From positions 2,046,001 to 2,110,000 of the forward strand of contig CM061109.1 of assembly GCA_030770545.1 (NCBI GenBank): DNA of 64,000 nucleotides, given 5' to 3'. Shown one piece after another: positions 12,276-24,442 of this stretch. The stretch is from Macropodus opercularis. Taxonomy: Eukaryota > Chordata > Actinopteri > Anabantiformes > Osphronemidae. Position 1 is the first letter of the stretch. The number at the start of each line of letters is the position of its first letter. Both the position numbers and the translations under genes were made by a program. The notes under the pieces are model-generated. The model saw only the letters and a program-made list of their open reading frames with translations. It searched no databases and was not told the origin of the DNA.

Positions 12276-13690
12276 AATGTTATTACTGAGCAGAAAATTG
12301 TATTTGAGAAATGCAGGTACAGGGCGTCCACAGAGCCTAAAGCTTAGAGCAGATGATCACATCATGAGACGGGATGACAGGGTCTAGTTAGAAGCCATAT
12401 GGATTACAAGACCGAAACTCCCCAAGAATCTGGACCACAGAGATAGTGCAGTGACATGTAGCTTGGGCCACAGCAGAACATCACTCATTTATACCAGCTG
12501 CCTGAACGTACGCCGCAGGTGAGGTTGTAGACGTCCCTGAAGGCAAACCAAGCCCCTCTTATCCCGTCTGTATAGCGCCATGGCCCAAACGCAGGAGTCT
12601 GTGCGGCCTTTTCTTTTGGTTACGACTCCCAGCCAGTTGACATTTTCATTAAAAACTGACAGGATAAAAAAACAAACAAAAAATGTCATTTTAGAAAATG
12701 CTGTTACAGCCATGACAGGATTTCTCTAAAGTGTGATATGAAATCAAAGTGCAAACTTTTCTTTTCCTGTTCTAAAAGCTAATGCTGGCCTGCGCCAGGG
12801 GCTGCACACGCTGAGCTTGTCTTGTCCTTCTTCAAAGCTGGACTTGTTGCGTGGGAAGCTGTAAAACGCTAATAGTGAGCACGCCCACATCTATAATGAT
12901 TGCAAAAGTTATTGCATTTACATCTGTAGATTTCAGTTCATGTGATCAATGTGTTCACTGCTGGTGTGTTTTCTAAAACACTAATTCCTCACAATGTTGC
13001 ACCTGCGATTCAGCTCTGCTCACCTAACCAAAAAATTACCCGAATGACTAAAAGTATTGGCTTCGCTTTGAAAATGCAGCCACATGTTTGTACTGTATGC
13101 ACAGCTGTAGCTGTTAAGCGCAGTGATGGAGTTCGCTTATGCCACGAGCCTGGGCCAAGCTCTTACAGGCAGAGAAATGCTCGCTAAACAGTAAAGGATT
13201 CATAGCATTTCTCATTCATGCCGTACTAGAGGAAGCAGCGAAGCAAGGTGACGTTTGGTTGGAATTAGCAAGATGGCAAACATGAGGTCATTTGGCAGAA
13301 TAAAATGACAGGACTTTCAGCAGGTATCTCTTGTTGAGCTCTGAATTATAAATACAAGCTACTTTTATTGTGGAGGGTTTGTTTCCAATCTGTCCAATAT
13401 TGACTGATTGACAGAAAGACCACAGTCTTCCCACGGTTCATGTCTTGTTATCTCGTCCCCATGCCACCAGGGACACTCGCTGCCATTGTTCGCCAGTTGA
13501 CTTCACAACCTCCTCTTTTTTCCACATAAGCCTGCGTCACTGGCTCCAGTCTTTCCACATTAACTCAGTGTATCTGTTTTTACCCATTTGTTCGCTTCTC
13601 TCACCTGAGCTCCTTTGTGGATTACCTGTTGCCAGTCAGCGTTTGGAACCTGAATTGACTCAGATTCATTTAACCCTTCATGAACAAATG
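12276..13690. other. Unassigned DNA
   Basis: There are only unrecognised short open frames. I see no structured RNA or repeat family. Confidence 0.4.
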
Positions 13691-13699
13691 GAGCTGAGG

Positions 13700-13870
13700 A
13701 TAAAATCAGATAAGATCTTTATCTTTATTGATCCCACTTTGGGCAAATTCCTTTGTTAGTCAGCTCACAAGAAAACAGTATAAGATGGAAAATCAAAAGT
13801 AAGATTGAATTTATAAGTATTTGCAATTGCAAGTTAAATACAAAATAGACAGAAGATAAAAATAAACGCT
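13700..13870 (-). mobile_element. LINE 3' tail, antisense
   Basis: The top strand AGATCTTTATCTTTATTGAT followed by CCCACTTTGGGCAAATTC is the antisense of the 3' terminus of a fish LINE ending in GGGATCAATAAA(ATCTTATC)n. An A-rich stretch follows. It is a 5'-truncated copy of the same kind of tail seen in sense at 14190-14366 and 21690-21896. Confidence 0.55.
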
Positions 13871-14189
13871 AGAAGTTGGGTCGGAAGTTCAACTCTGTAA
13901 AACACCTCAAGGTGAATTATGCAAGTGACCCAAAGCTGACACTGTTGTGTCTCTACCGTGTCTTTAGACCATTCACACCGAGTTTGCTCGTTATTCTCGC
14001 TGACACTCGGCATGTGTTGCGTCATAATACACCTGTACGTGGCCATCAGCCACCTGTGCTGGGCCGTGCTCTTGTGTAATGGCTGTCTTTGTGGTGCTAC
14101 AGCACATCAGGTCCAGTATCTGCAATGTATGTCCATTTAAAAGACAAATGCCTCATTTGAGGATAACGATGCTCATATTCTGGACTGTC

Positions 14190-14366
14190 AATAGTAAATA
14201 CACAGTGAATATTGTAGTGAACGATAACTCAATGAATAACCACATATGCAAATACAAGATTCTCTATTCTTCATTTTCTGTTGTTATTTGTTTGCATATT
14301 TGTTTTTTGCCTTTTGTTCTGTAGGAATTCCCCCATTTGTGCGATCAATTAAATCTTATCTTATCC
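14190..14366 (+). mobile_element. LINE 3' tail, sense
   Basis: The segment shares the ACACAGTGAATATTGTAGTG word with the copy at 21694. It ends in GGAATTCCCCCATTTGTGCG, then ATCAATTAAATCTTATCTTA, the GATCAATAAA-type LINE terminus with a short ATCTT microsatellite. It is heavily 5'-truncated and diverged. Confidence 0.6.
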
Positions 14367-14689
14367 TGACCAACTGCAACTGACATGCACTGCCTGTGAG
14401 AAAGGATATAGAAGGATAGGATTGTTTTTAATTTATCATTTCATTAAAAATGTTAGGAATAAAAATAGTAGAGATATTAGAGGACTAACTTCACTGTGGG
14501 GAAATGGGGGATTTTTCAGTAGCCCACTTGCCATTTAGCAAGTTACAAAACCTATTAGGCTTTTATTTTGGAATCAGTAGAGCAGCTCTTAGTAAGTAGT
14601 TGACCTGTCTCATAGTTATAGTCCAGTTTATGGGGTTAAGAAATGTAATCATATTGTAGGTCCACATAAAGATATTGTAGAAGCACCTG

Positions 14690-14691
<2 letters not shown>
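14367..14691. other. Unassigned AT-rich DNA
   Basis: Nothing recognisable lies between the LINE tail and the TG microsatellite. Confidence 0.4.

Positions 14692-14724
<33 letters not shown>
14692..14724. repeat. (TG)n microsatellite
   Basis: About sixteen uninterrupted TG dinucleotides. Confidence 0.95.
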
Positions 14725-14726
<2 letters not shown>

Positions 14727-15775
14727 GGGCTCCCTGCATGTCTGACCTTTCCCCTGGTCACAGCAGGCATGTAGGACTACACTGACAATGACCCCATAAG
14801 GGCCAGGCGCTGCTCCTGCACAACAAAATTAGCAAGACATAGTATATTTACCCGACCTTTATAAAAAATGTATCACAGGATTATTATTATTTGATGACCT
14901 TGTTTACGCCACAGCTGATACCTGATGGTTATCAGCTGCCCAACACTGAGTACACTTACAATTCATTTTGCTCTAACAAGCCTAGAACTAGAGAATGGGT
15001 GCTTGAAGTGAAGGGTAGGCTCTGGGTCACCACACACCTGGAACTGAATACACCCTCAACTCATTCCAGTAGTTACGTCTTTACAGGCGATAGATCCTGA
15101 CATACTGAATTTACTTATACGTCCAGAGTGAGGAGCAGCTTCCGTTACACAGAAACAGGACAGTTCCTTTACAGGAGCCTCCACGGCCCCGTCTCATCCC
15201 ACTCAGGAGGCATTTTCCAAATGCAATTATTAGTTGCACAGTTACACAGAATTCAACCGTTTCATTGATTCATTTGTTTGTACTTTTTATTTATTTGAGA
15301 ATTCACTTTAGTTATTGGTTTATTTATTTGAATTACCCTTTTTATGGAATATATTCAAAGCATATCAAAGATCAGTAACCTGGTCCCTCCTGGACTACTC
15401 ACCTAAACTAAACTGCTGAGAGGCTGCAACTGCAAATACTGTAAATGCAGAAAAAAGGCAAACCATAAAATTTGCTCCATTCACCTTTAGTTAAATGTGG
15501 TTAGTAGTAATTCATGATATTCATCTATCTGAGGACATTGTTCATGCTAAGGATTTCTCACAATAATTATCAACAATGATTTAGGAAACAGATAAACTTC
15601 AATATGCAACACTTTACTTCTATAAATATTTAACATGCATATATCATTATTTACATTTTCAAATGATCACAACATTCCAAGTAAATGACAATATCCCATT
15701 TTTACAAGCCACTAACAATTTTAACAAATCACAAGTAATTCATAATGTGATAAAAAATAGAAATGACTCCTCTTA
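14725..15775. other. Unassigned AT-rich DNA
   Basis: There is no gene. The last 200-300 bp may be the diverged 5' part of the LINE annotated next, but I cannot support that base by base. Confidence 0.35.
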
Positions 15776-15779
15776 CAGG

Positions 15780-16195
15780 TCTAATAAACTACTATTAAAT
15801 ATCAGATCTCTCTAATCTAAAGCCATGTAAGTAAATGACTTGATATGTGACCGTGACGGTAGATTTACTTTATCTCTCTGAAACCTGGCTGCAGCAGGAT
15901 GTTCGTCTGAATGAGACAGATCCACCAAGCCACATCACGCACCACGTTCCTAGAAGCACAGGTGGAGGTGGAGGAGTAGCAGCGTCTATAACTCACACCT
16001 ATCACTGACCCCCACACCCAAACTCAGTCATAATCCATTTGAGAGTCTCATTCTGAGCCTTTCTCATCAAAAATGGAAAACTCAACAGTTCGTCCTCGTT
16101 TCCCATGTTCATTTTCTGAATTTCTATCGGAATTAGTTCTTAGCACAGATGTTTACTCTAGTGATGTTAGCGTTCATATATGTTGATAATAACCA
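15780..16195 (+). mobile_element. Non-LTR retrotransposon relic, endonuclease domain
   Basis: A plus-strand frame at 15871-16008 reads LSETWLQQD, then VRLNETDPPSHITHHVPRST, then a glycine run and VAAS, before a TGA at 16006. SETWL is the conserved block holding the catalytic glutamate of APE-type LINE endonucleases. The glycine-rich GGVA block follows at the usual distance. Preceding DNA (LLLNIRSL-like) and following DNA down to about 16195 match the same teleost LINE with frame changes and stops. Only a few hundred bases of a multi-kilobase element remain, so it is dead. Confidence 0.75.
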
Positions 16196-16199
16196 TCAC

Positions 16200-19100
16200 C
16201 ACTGCTAGACTGGATTAGATTTATTCAGCATGTAACCCACTCACTGTTTTCTTTTTTTTTTTCTTGTCTGGAGAACTTTAAAGGCATTTTTGTCAATGTG
16301 TCCTAGAAAATATGCAGAAAGTGCCAAAGTCTAAAAAATACAAATGGAAGTGATGTCTTATTCGGGCTGTAGCAGGACATTGCTGTCCAAGGATGTGCAA
16401 CACGTCCATCACATCCCATGTAACAACATGCATGGGAATGTTTTTTGGGCTATAACTGACCTTTTGACTCTGACTCTTAATTGTGACACAGACATTTTTC
16501 TTTACTTGTATTAATCCTAAGCCTGTTTTATGTAATTGTGATTTGACAAACCTTCAAAGACTGAGTAAGATGAGTATGATAATCATTTATGCTGTTTGTG
16601 TCATGCCTGTTGGCTCCGTTCGTTCATGGACGCTCATCAGGTCAAGGAGTTACTATCACCTGGAGTTTTACCTTAATTATTCTCTTCAGACTTTTTAAAT
16701 CACCTCATATTTAACTGAGCAGACGAGAAACATCTTTTTCCTCATAAGACCTATTAATACCGAATGTTCACAGTCAGTGCATTTTCATTTAAAGGTAGCT
16801 TCCTGTGAGGCTGCAGCGTGTGTGCATGTCATAACCAGAGAACTTAATTTTAAGCTATTTCCGAGCTAGTTGGTACGATGTGTTGGTTGACCATATTAGT
16901 TATTCATATAGTGTATATAAGGCCCTTCAGAATGTCTGTGATTACCTAGTGAGAAAAAACACATTTACATTTTTACTCACATTACAAATTGCCACGTAGG
17001 AGATCAGTACCATTGTTCCAGTACCGAGCCCCAAACACAAATGTTATCAGATGAATTACAATAAAACAGACTGAAGGCTGTGTTTGCCTAAAATTTACTG
17101 CTTACGCTAAATTCAGCAGATAAGCAATTAACTGTGAATACATAACCCTACTCTCTGGCTCTAGTCGTAGTAATGCCCCCCCTGCTATTCCCAACTTCCC
17201 CGGTGCAATTACAGAGCAACATGAGATCAGTTCAGCTGGAGAATAGAGTTGATGTTACGTTATATGTATATGCAGCCAGTGTCTCTGCCCTTCACTGTCT
17301 GAGGACACACATTCCTATATGTTATATCCTGTCAGAAGATAATTCAATCTACCTCACTTCCAGTTACTCGAAGGAGTGGAGGACACGTCTCCAACCGCTA
17401 ACTCAGAAGAACTGTTACTGTGTTTTTTGGTGGACAAATGGCAAACGGTGACAAAACCTTTGTTTACGTTGCTTGATGGTTCAATTAATCGGATCTGGCC
17501 AGTGATCAGCCGTGTTTCTATTTGATGCTGGCTTTCTAACAACCAATCATTCCTGACCTTATCTGGGTTCGGTTGCTCCTTTCATGAAATTCTCAGATTC
17601 CTCTTTGTTTATGCAGATCAACTTTTCTACACAGACTGCAGAGCTGAGCTTGTTGAGAGCGGTTCAGCTAATGTTTGCCATTGAATAGCGGGATGAGGTG
17701 AGTTCTAGGATAAAATGCAGAGGAAATTATATGGATTTAAAGGCAGGTTTGGCTTATGTTTCCACCAGCAGCCGCTCGCTGTGTGACAGGCTGCATTTAG
17801 GGCCAAACAATAAGAGGATATACTGTCACATTCTTTGTGAACCACAGTGAGTGGTCAGGCAGCTTTTGGCCCTGGAAGCAAACCAGAGGCCTCCCATTAT
17901 GTTTGCTAAGTTTCTTTCAGTGAGCTCTACATACATGCATAAACAGGATGGAGGTTGAGCCCGTCATCTACCGTAGCTCTTTTTCCTCATAGCCTCTCTC
18001 TTTCTGTTCCTTCCTCACTTGGTGTCCTAGCGAGCTTGGGCGTAGTCGTCTATCAGGCAGCGTAATGACAGATGGCAGGTTGGATGTGGGAGGACAGTGA
18101 TGATGGATGAAGAGCAAGAGCTTAGCTGTGCTTCAAGGAGACAACATTTAAACTATACAGATTACACATTACAATGTAGAGCCTGGTTGTCATTAGCTGA
18201 CATGTGACCATCACCAAGCTTAAAGCAATGATAAGTCAATGGCAGGGATGTTATTTGGTGAGAAAGGTTCCCATTTGTGACACTTAAAGGTAATAACTTA
18301 AATGAGGTTGGACTAACTGGAGGCTGTGGTGGAGAGATACACGCAAAGAGAGTCCATCCTGGAGAATAGCAACCCCTACAGAACATTATTTTAAAAGTTA
18401 TGCCAGATAAGTAAGATAATGCATATGTTAATTCTATCTTTTTTTATCATTTAATTCCTGGTATGAAAACACACTAACATTATGTTGTACTGGAGACCTC
18501 ATCAAGAGGCCTTGGACCATTGGCCAGAACTAGGGCAAAGGTCACTGCTCCACCAGACCCTCTGTGCACAGCTAGGCAAAGGTCACCTCTTTGCTAACAG
18601 GAGGTCAAGAGGCAAGCTCAGTGTCAATGCTAAAAGCTTTTCAGATGATGGAAGGCAGGCAGCAGGAACCTCCTCAGCCCAAGACACGTAAAAATGTCAC
18701 CGTTATTTTACTGTTGGCTTGGAGGAGAGCGGGGGCTAAGCGAGGGGTGATGTCATAGTGATGGTATGGGGCTGCATGTAGGGGTGAGGATTGTATCAAG
18801 TGATCATGAAAATGTCACAGCAAGCAACAGGCGCATAAAAACACAACCTAGAGCTGTGACATGAAAAGCGAAAGATGAGACTTTGAGGCGCCTCTGAACG
18901 ACACCTGCAACTTACAACAGGAGTACAAACTAATGAGCCCATATAATACCCATGGTCCAAACTACCCTTTAAAACAAGCAAATAGCAAATAGTTTCAAAG
19001 GTGCGTCATTACTACGGCAATGATTGTAAAAGTAGAGGTTTGATTAGTAGGAAAAAACCTGCAGCATCTACTTTATGTGATACCAGTCTGACCATCTGGA

Positions 19101-21335
19101 GCAGTTATGACCACGCAAAGTTAACTCAGTTGATTCATTTCGTTTCATTACTTTGAAATTGTAAAAATCGGTGTATTTTATATTTTCATTCTTTGTCACA
19201 ACAAACTAAAAAAGACATTTTATCAGAAGCAACCTGCATTTTTCCTTCCTTACCCACTTGTTTTAGTGAGTGGAAACGAGTTGTGTCTCAGCGTCTCCTA
19301 CACCGTTGCTCACCTAATACAATCTGAAGTACATTGATTGTTTTTATCACAGCTGGTGTGAGGTGCATTGGATATTCCCTTTGTATCACATTTATTGGAT
19401 TCCCTTCAGGTTACAGGATTGTCTTGCAGCTCTGAATGGAGGGTAGACGTAGCAGCCTCCCATAGTCACAACCTGCATTGACCCCTGATTGCGGTTGTTT
19501 CCCAGCAGCCTCTATGCAGCAGATTCCTCCTCCTATTCAATCCTGTTCCTCCTGCTGAAGAACGACACAGTCATATATTTTTGCCAAGGTTTACTTTGGC
19601 TCAATGCAATTTTAAGCATATATGTCCCCGTCAGGTACTTCTCTGCTCGAGTCACCGACACACGTGCACACATACAATTTTCGCATCACAATTTTTCAGT
19701 TGAAATCAGTCGTCCATCTGCTATGATGGACCACAATCTGCTGAGCTGAAGAGAAGAAAGACAACAGCATCTGCTTCATCTCTCGGATGACTTTATTTGG
19801 CTGCTATTTGTTGTTCTTGGATGACAAGGGATTCTATAAGTGTCAGTTGTGAAGAACAGATCTGTTGATCTGCATGGGGCCGTGGATATTTCTTTGGAAG
19901 GAGAGACCTGTTTCCTGGGGGGTTATGTTGCAGAATCCTGCATCGAGTGGTCACATTTTTAATTAGTATCCACCTCCACTTAATATGTTTGCTGAGTAAA
20001 GCTACTTGTGTTTTACTCACTTTAAACGTGCACACAGCGTCTTCACAGGAGCAACTGTACACATCTCCTCATCTTCCTGATCTCTTTTAATAGGTTAAGG
20101 AAACGTGGCCTTTTCTTTGGTTTCTGTAATTCGGAGAACTTATGTGGACATCAATAAAATAACTTTGGCTTGATTTTAATATATCATTTACTTTTCATAT
20201 TCTCATGAATCACACAGTGTTAACCAGCTCTAGTTGGTCCAGCATGAGAGTAAATTGACTTCCAGCCAAGCAGAGTGGCAGCCAAATCAATGCCATACGT
20301 TTTGCCAGTTTGAAAGATAGCACTGCAAAACAAAAATGCACCAGAATATTGGTTGAGAAACTTGAAGAAATGAAAAACACAAACAAACTATGAAAAAGTG
20401 TATCAACGGTTTCTCAGTAAAAAAAAACAACAACTCATAAATCTGGATCATCATGTATTTGATCGGGCCATTTCTTACTGCCACAGGCAAACGTAAAGTG
20501 TTTAGTAAGAATTTTGAAGTATAATATGTGATAAAACTAAATGATTTGGAATGAAAAATGTGGAACATTTTATAAATACTATATATAAGCATAAGTACTG
20601 TAGCTACATTTCCTCATGTGTCTTTCTGCTTAGAAGGATGCTCAAAGTTCAAGAGAATTAATATAATGACATATTTACCTGCTGCAACCACTTGTGGCCA
20701 GTGTTACATTTTTCTAGGCTTATACTGGAATTCTATTTATTATTTTGTAGTGCTACGGGTAGTGGTGAATGTAGTGGGGTATGCTCATGAGGCTTTTCTA
20801 AGAAAGCCTGGAATTCAGAGTGACTACGTGTGGGCATCAAAGGACAAATAAGTGCAACTCGAGGACATATCGGGGCACCGAGAGTGAAGTTGGAGAGGCT
20901 GTAATAAAAACTAAGTGGGGTGAAAGTAGCCCTCTAAGGAGTCACAGAGATAGACTGTCGCAGAACAAAGAGAAAAGGCTAAGGGAGCCTACACCTCAGG
21001 GGTTCTGCGTAGGGGCCCCCGGAGAGATGATCATAAAGCATAAGTGGAGAGATGTAGGAAAAACTGCTGGAGAGAAAGTCGTGCTGCTGCATTAAAGAGG
21101 ACATGGAGTTTCTCGCTGGAGAGTCTTTATGACTAACTTCTCAACAGCCACAGCCCAGTGAGTCGACCCCAGAACCAAGTCCCTCATTCTTCATAGCTGC
21201 TTACTGCCTCAACCCTTTAGAAATTTAAAAAATATAAAAAGTGTTTACTGTTCAGGCAAAATCCACCAGCACTCACAGCAGCGAGCATTCAGGGCTCAGT
21301 CAGTGAGAGGGAATAAAAGTTAACTGGACTAATTA
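16200..21335. other. Long unassigned noncoding stretch
   Basis: I find no defensible gene in these 5.1 kb. Open frames are at most about 100 codons and unrecognised. A short match to a Tc1-like VMVWGCM-type motif near 18750-18780 is too isolated to call. A 91-codon purine-rich frame at 20820-21095 has no known domain. Confidence 0.4.
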
Positions 21336-21339
21336 TACT

Positions 21340-21896
21340 CACTCAAGAATAGCCTCCACCTGCTCAGAAGACTAAGGTCCTTCAGTGCGTGCAAATAACT
21401 TTTACTGACATTTTACAACACTGTGGCGGCCTGGACAGTCTGGGGCAGGGGGCAGCACAGACAGGAACAGACTCAACAAGTTGGCTCTGTCCCGGCCTGC
21501 ACAGCTCCACCAAGGAGCTGGTGGCCAGAAGGATGTTGGCAAAGCGAACGTCCATCATGCAAAAACCCCTCCCACGCCCTGAACCACACTGTGGAGGCTC
21601 CGGGCAGCTCCTTCAGCACAAGACTGAGACCCCCCCAGTGCAGGAAGCAGCGCTACCACCTGTCGCAGCCACTTTGTATCACTACAGTGGGTACATGCAC
21701 AGTGAATATTGTGGTGCGCTACTGTAGGAGATGTGCAGTAATTCATAATACGACTGTAAACACGTACATATGCTATGCATGACTGTTTACTCTTTATGTT
21801 ACTCTTATTGGTTTGCGTATTGTTCTGCTGCTGTAACAACGGCATTTCCCCTTTTTTAATTGTGGGATCAATAAACTTTTATCTCCTCTCATCTTT
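21340..21896 (+). mobile_element. LINE 3' end (jockey/Rex1-like ORF2 C-terminus plus 3' UTR)
   Basis: The plus strand carries a decayed C-terminal part of a LINE ORF2. The order matches the family: a leucine-rich block after NSLHLLRRL-type sequence (21345-21380), a lysine/serine block, ELVARRMLAKRTSIM near 21517-21560, then a PLPRPEPH-type block and a basic VQEAALPP block. The 3' UTR follows, ending in TTGTGGGATCAATAAACTTT at 21861-21880 with a TTTATCTCCTCTCATC tail. Several frame changes break it. It is 5'-truncated, as is usual for LINE insertions. The family assignment is by recalled pattern only. Confidence 0.65.
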
Positions 21897-24180
21897 TATT
21901 CCACTGCAGTTAATGCTTACATGCAGATGAATGGGTTTGAAGCACCAGCCCACTATTATGGTCACAGTAGTAAAAAGCCAGTCTGTCCACTACTGTCTTT
22001 GAGAGCCACTACACCAACAGATAAATGCTTTCATTATTAAAATGCAAATACTGTGATTTCATTTCTCTGTATAATATTTTGTAACATTTTTTCAGAAGTC
22101 TCTTCCTATAGAAGTCTGCTTGTTTGTTTTGTCTCTTAACACAAAGTAACAAACTGACTCGTCAAATGAGTGAAGCTATTTCGTGCGCATGGATAAAAAT
22201 CGCATAAAAATTGCATTTGATATGATGGAAATTACGTTTCTGCAAAGCACAGTCTTACGATGCGGCAAACACGACCACATACGTCCAACCGCTCCTGGAT
22301 AATTAAATGTTTGGTGTCTCACATTGACATCGTTTAGCGTGTGATAAATAGCCCACCTTATGAAGAAGGCAGCGTTTATTCTCTATCCTTTCTATTCTTC
22401 TATCCTTTGTGACATAGCTTTAGACAGATGATGAAGAAATGAAACTGAAAACTGTCTCCGAGTCGACGGATGGAGAGTGAGGAAGCTGCGTTTTTAGAGG
22501 AGGGGCATTTGTGGTCTAAAATGTAATCTACTGGAGTCAAAGTCAATTTTCATTGATTTGTTTTATAGTGTATGTTTCCCTTTGGCCAGAAAAGGTTTCA
22601 TGAAATAAGTTGGACTTTATTTGTCGTCTAACAAGAAGAATATTCTCTATGTACGTTGAAGCTTTTATGAAATCCAGCCTCTCAAATGCTCCTGGCGAGC
22701 TGAACGTGCACTTCTGACTTTTTTTACACGCGCTAGTCAAAATGCTTTCAGTAAGATGAGCTTACATGACTAACGCTTTATTAGCATGCACACAGAGAAC
22801 ATGCCTCCAGAGGTTGGCAGTCGCAGGAAGACAGGTCAACTGCCGAAAGGGAGAGAAGTTCAAGGGAAGATGGGAACTATCTGAAACCACCATCTTAGCT
22901 GTGACTGATGATTCATTTGCGAGAGGAAGGTTTTTCATTTCCTATTTATCTGTGGCGCTATGGTGTTCAGATACGGCTTCTCCACGTCCTCAGATCTGAC
23001 TTGTGATGTGATAGTGATTGATGACTCAAATGCTGCTATTGGCTTGTTTGGGTTACTGTTGTGCAGTGATCACGACGGATGGACAGGGACAAGGGCCTGG
23101 TGTTGCATTTGTGACTCTCCAGGTCTTCTTGATATTTCAAACATTAACATTCCAACCTGTTCTAATATCGGCAAGAAATATATTTTATAAGATTGATTTA
23201 AAAATATGAAAATAATAATTTGATTATATTCAGCAGTCCATTATTTAATTATGGGTGTGTGGGATGCTCATACGTCTTTCAGATCACGTTTTAGACGTTG
23301 TGTTCACAGTACTTTAGCTGATTGATCGTACACTTTTAGATATTTTAGATGTTTTTCCTTCAGTCTAAATGGTTTCCTATAGTAACATCCTAACCTAATA
23401 ATATAATCCTATAATGAATTGGAATAGTTGTTACACTAAATGACACACAGAACTGCAGTAGTAATTTCTGTTGAGGCAGTGAGCTTCGATATTTTACATG
23501 TAATATTTTTATACAATGTCCCTTTTGTCCATTAACAAAGACCTATTGAGATAACTACTACCGGAACCTTGGGGAAATGGATTTGCTTTCCCAAGGTCAC
23601 AACTGACAGCGCGGCTATCCAATTAAACTAACACAAGCCCACTGCAGACAGCTACTGCCACGCAGATATTTGCTCCGTGTGGTTTTACAACTGTCTTTGC
23701 TGCTGTCAGAGGATCAGCATGAGAGAGTACTGTTGCATGTTGTTGGTCAAACAGGCTATGAGTGCACACAAGGCTCGTCACTGTCAGCCGCTGGGCAAGG
23801 CATCATGACTCAGAAGGGGACTTCAAGGACACAGCCTAAAAACCCAGGGTCTCATCAGTAGCTCCCTGTGATCACTGGGATCAACCCTGTCCTACTGCTT
23901 CCACGGGCTTCAGTCAAACTGTCATAGTTCCGTCCTCCGGTCAGCAGAAACGCACCAGACGTCACGTTGTTCCTCATGGTTCCTCGTCCTGCGCTTTCCC
24001 CTGAGGATCCATCGACTGAAGCAATGACCCTTAAACTCTAGCGCTCATCATGCTTTTGGGAGGCGCTGACGGACCACGCCACCCGGACTCGCCCTGTCTT
24101 CTGTGGTGACTGGTCTGAAGCTTTCCCAGAACGTGGAGGCGTCCATTGACTCTAGGTCCTAGAAGCCTCTAGGGGTCAAC
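21897..24180. other. Unassigned noncoding DNA
   Basis: I see no gene, RNA or recognisable repeat up to the first MITE copy. Confidence 0.4.
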
Positions 24181-24442
24181 TTAACCCTTGTGCAGCCTTC
24201 GAGGATGTCAAAAGGAAAATAGGGGGCGCTCTAAGCTCAAAAACCACACAAGGGTTGGATAAAACAGCCACAGACAGATAATAAATCACAACACGCTGAA
24301 CGGTTGGATGAACTTGTTCATCAGAAGACCCACACGTGTTCATTGCTTGGATGTAACACCCACCAAGGCTGTTTTGAGCTTAGAGCGCCCCCTATTTTAC
24401 AGTGGGGTCATTTTGACCCCTCGAAGGCTGCACAAGGGTTAA
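24181..24442 (+). mobile_element. TTAA-flanked piggyBac-type MITE, copy A (262 bp)
   Basis: The element begins TTAACCCTTGTGCAGCC and ends GGCTGCACAAGGGTTAA, so the terminal inverted repeats are perfect over these 17 bases and include the TTAA. TTAA target duplications are diagnostic of piggyBac-type transposition. Inside lie subterminal near-palindromic GGTCATTTTGACCCC (about 24406-24420), an ACACAAGGGTTGG internal repeat, and a central GATGAACTTGTTCATC palindrome. There is no coding capacity. This copy lacks some 25 bases found in copy B. Confidence 0.85.

Noticed and set aside
18480..18800. Possible Tc1-like fragment (ATGGTATGGGGCTGCATG) and a local AGGCAAAGGTCAC near-repeat
   Set aside because: A single short motif without supporting blocks on either side; could be chance.
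20820..21095. 91-codon purine-rich plus-strand frame
   Set aside because: Highly charged composition comes from purine richness; no match to a family I know.
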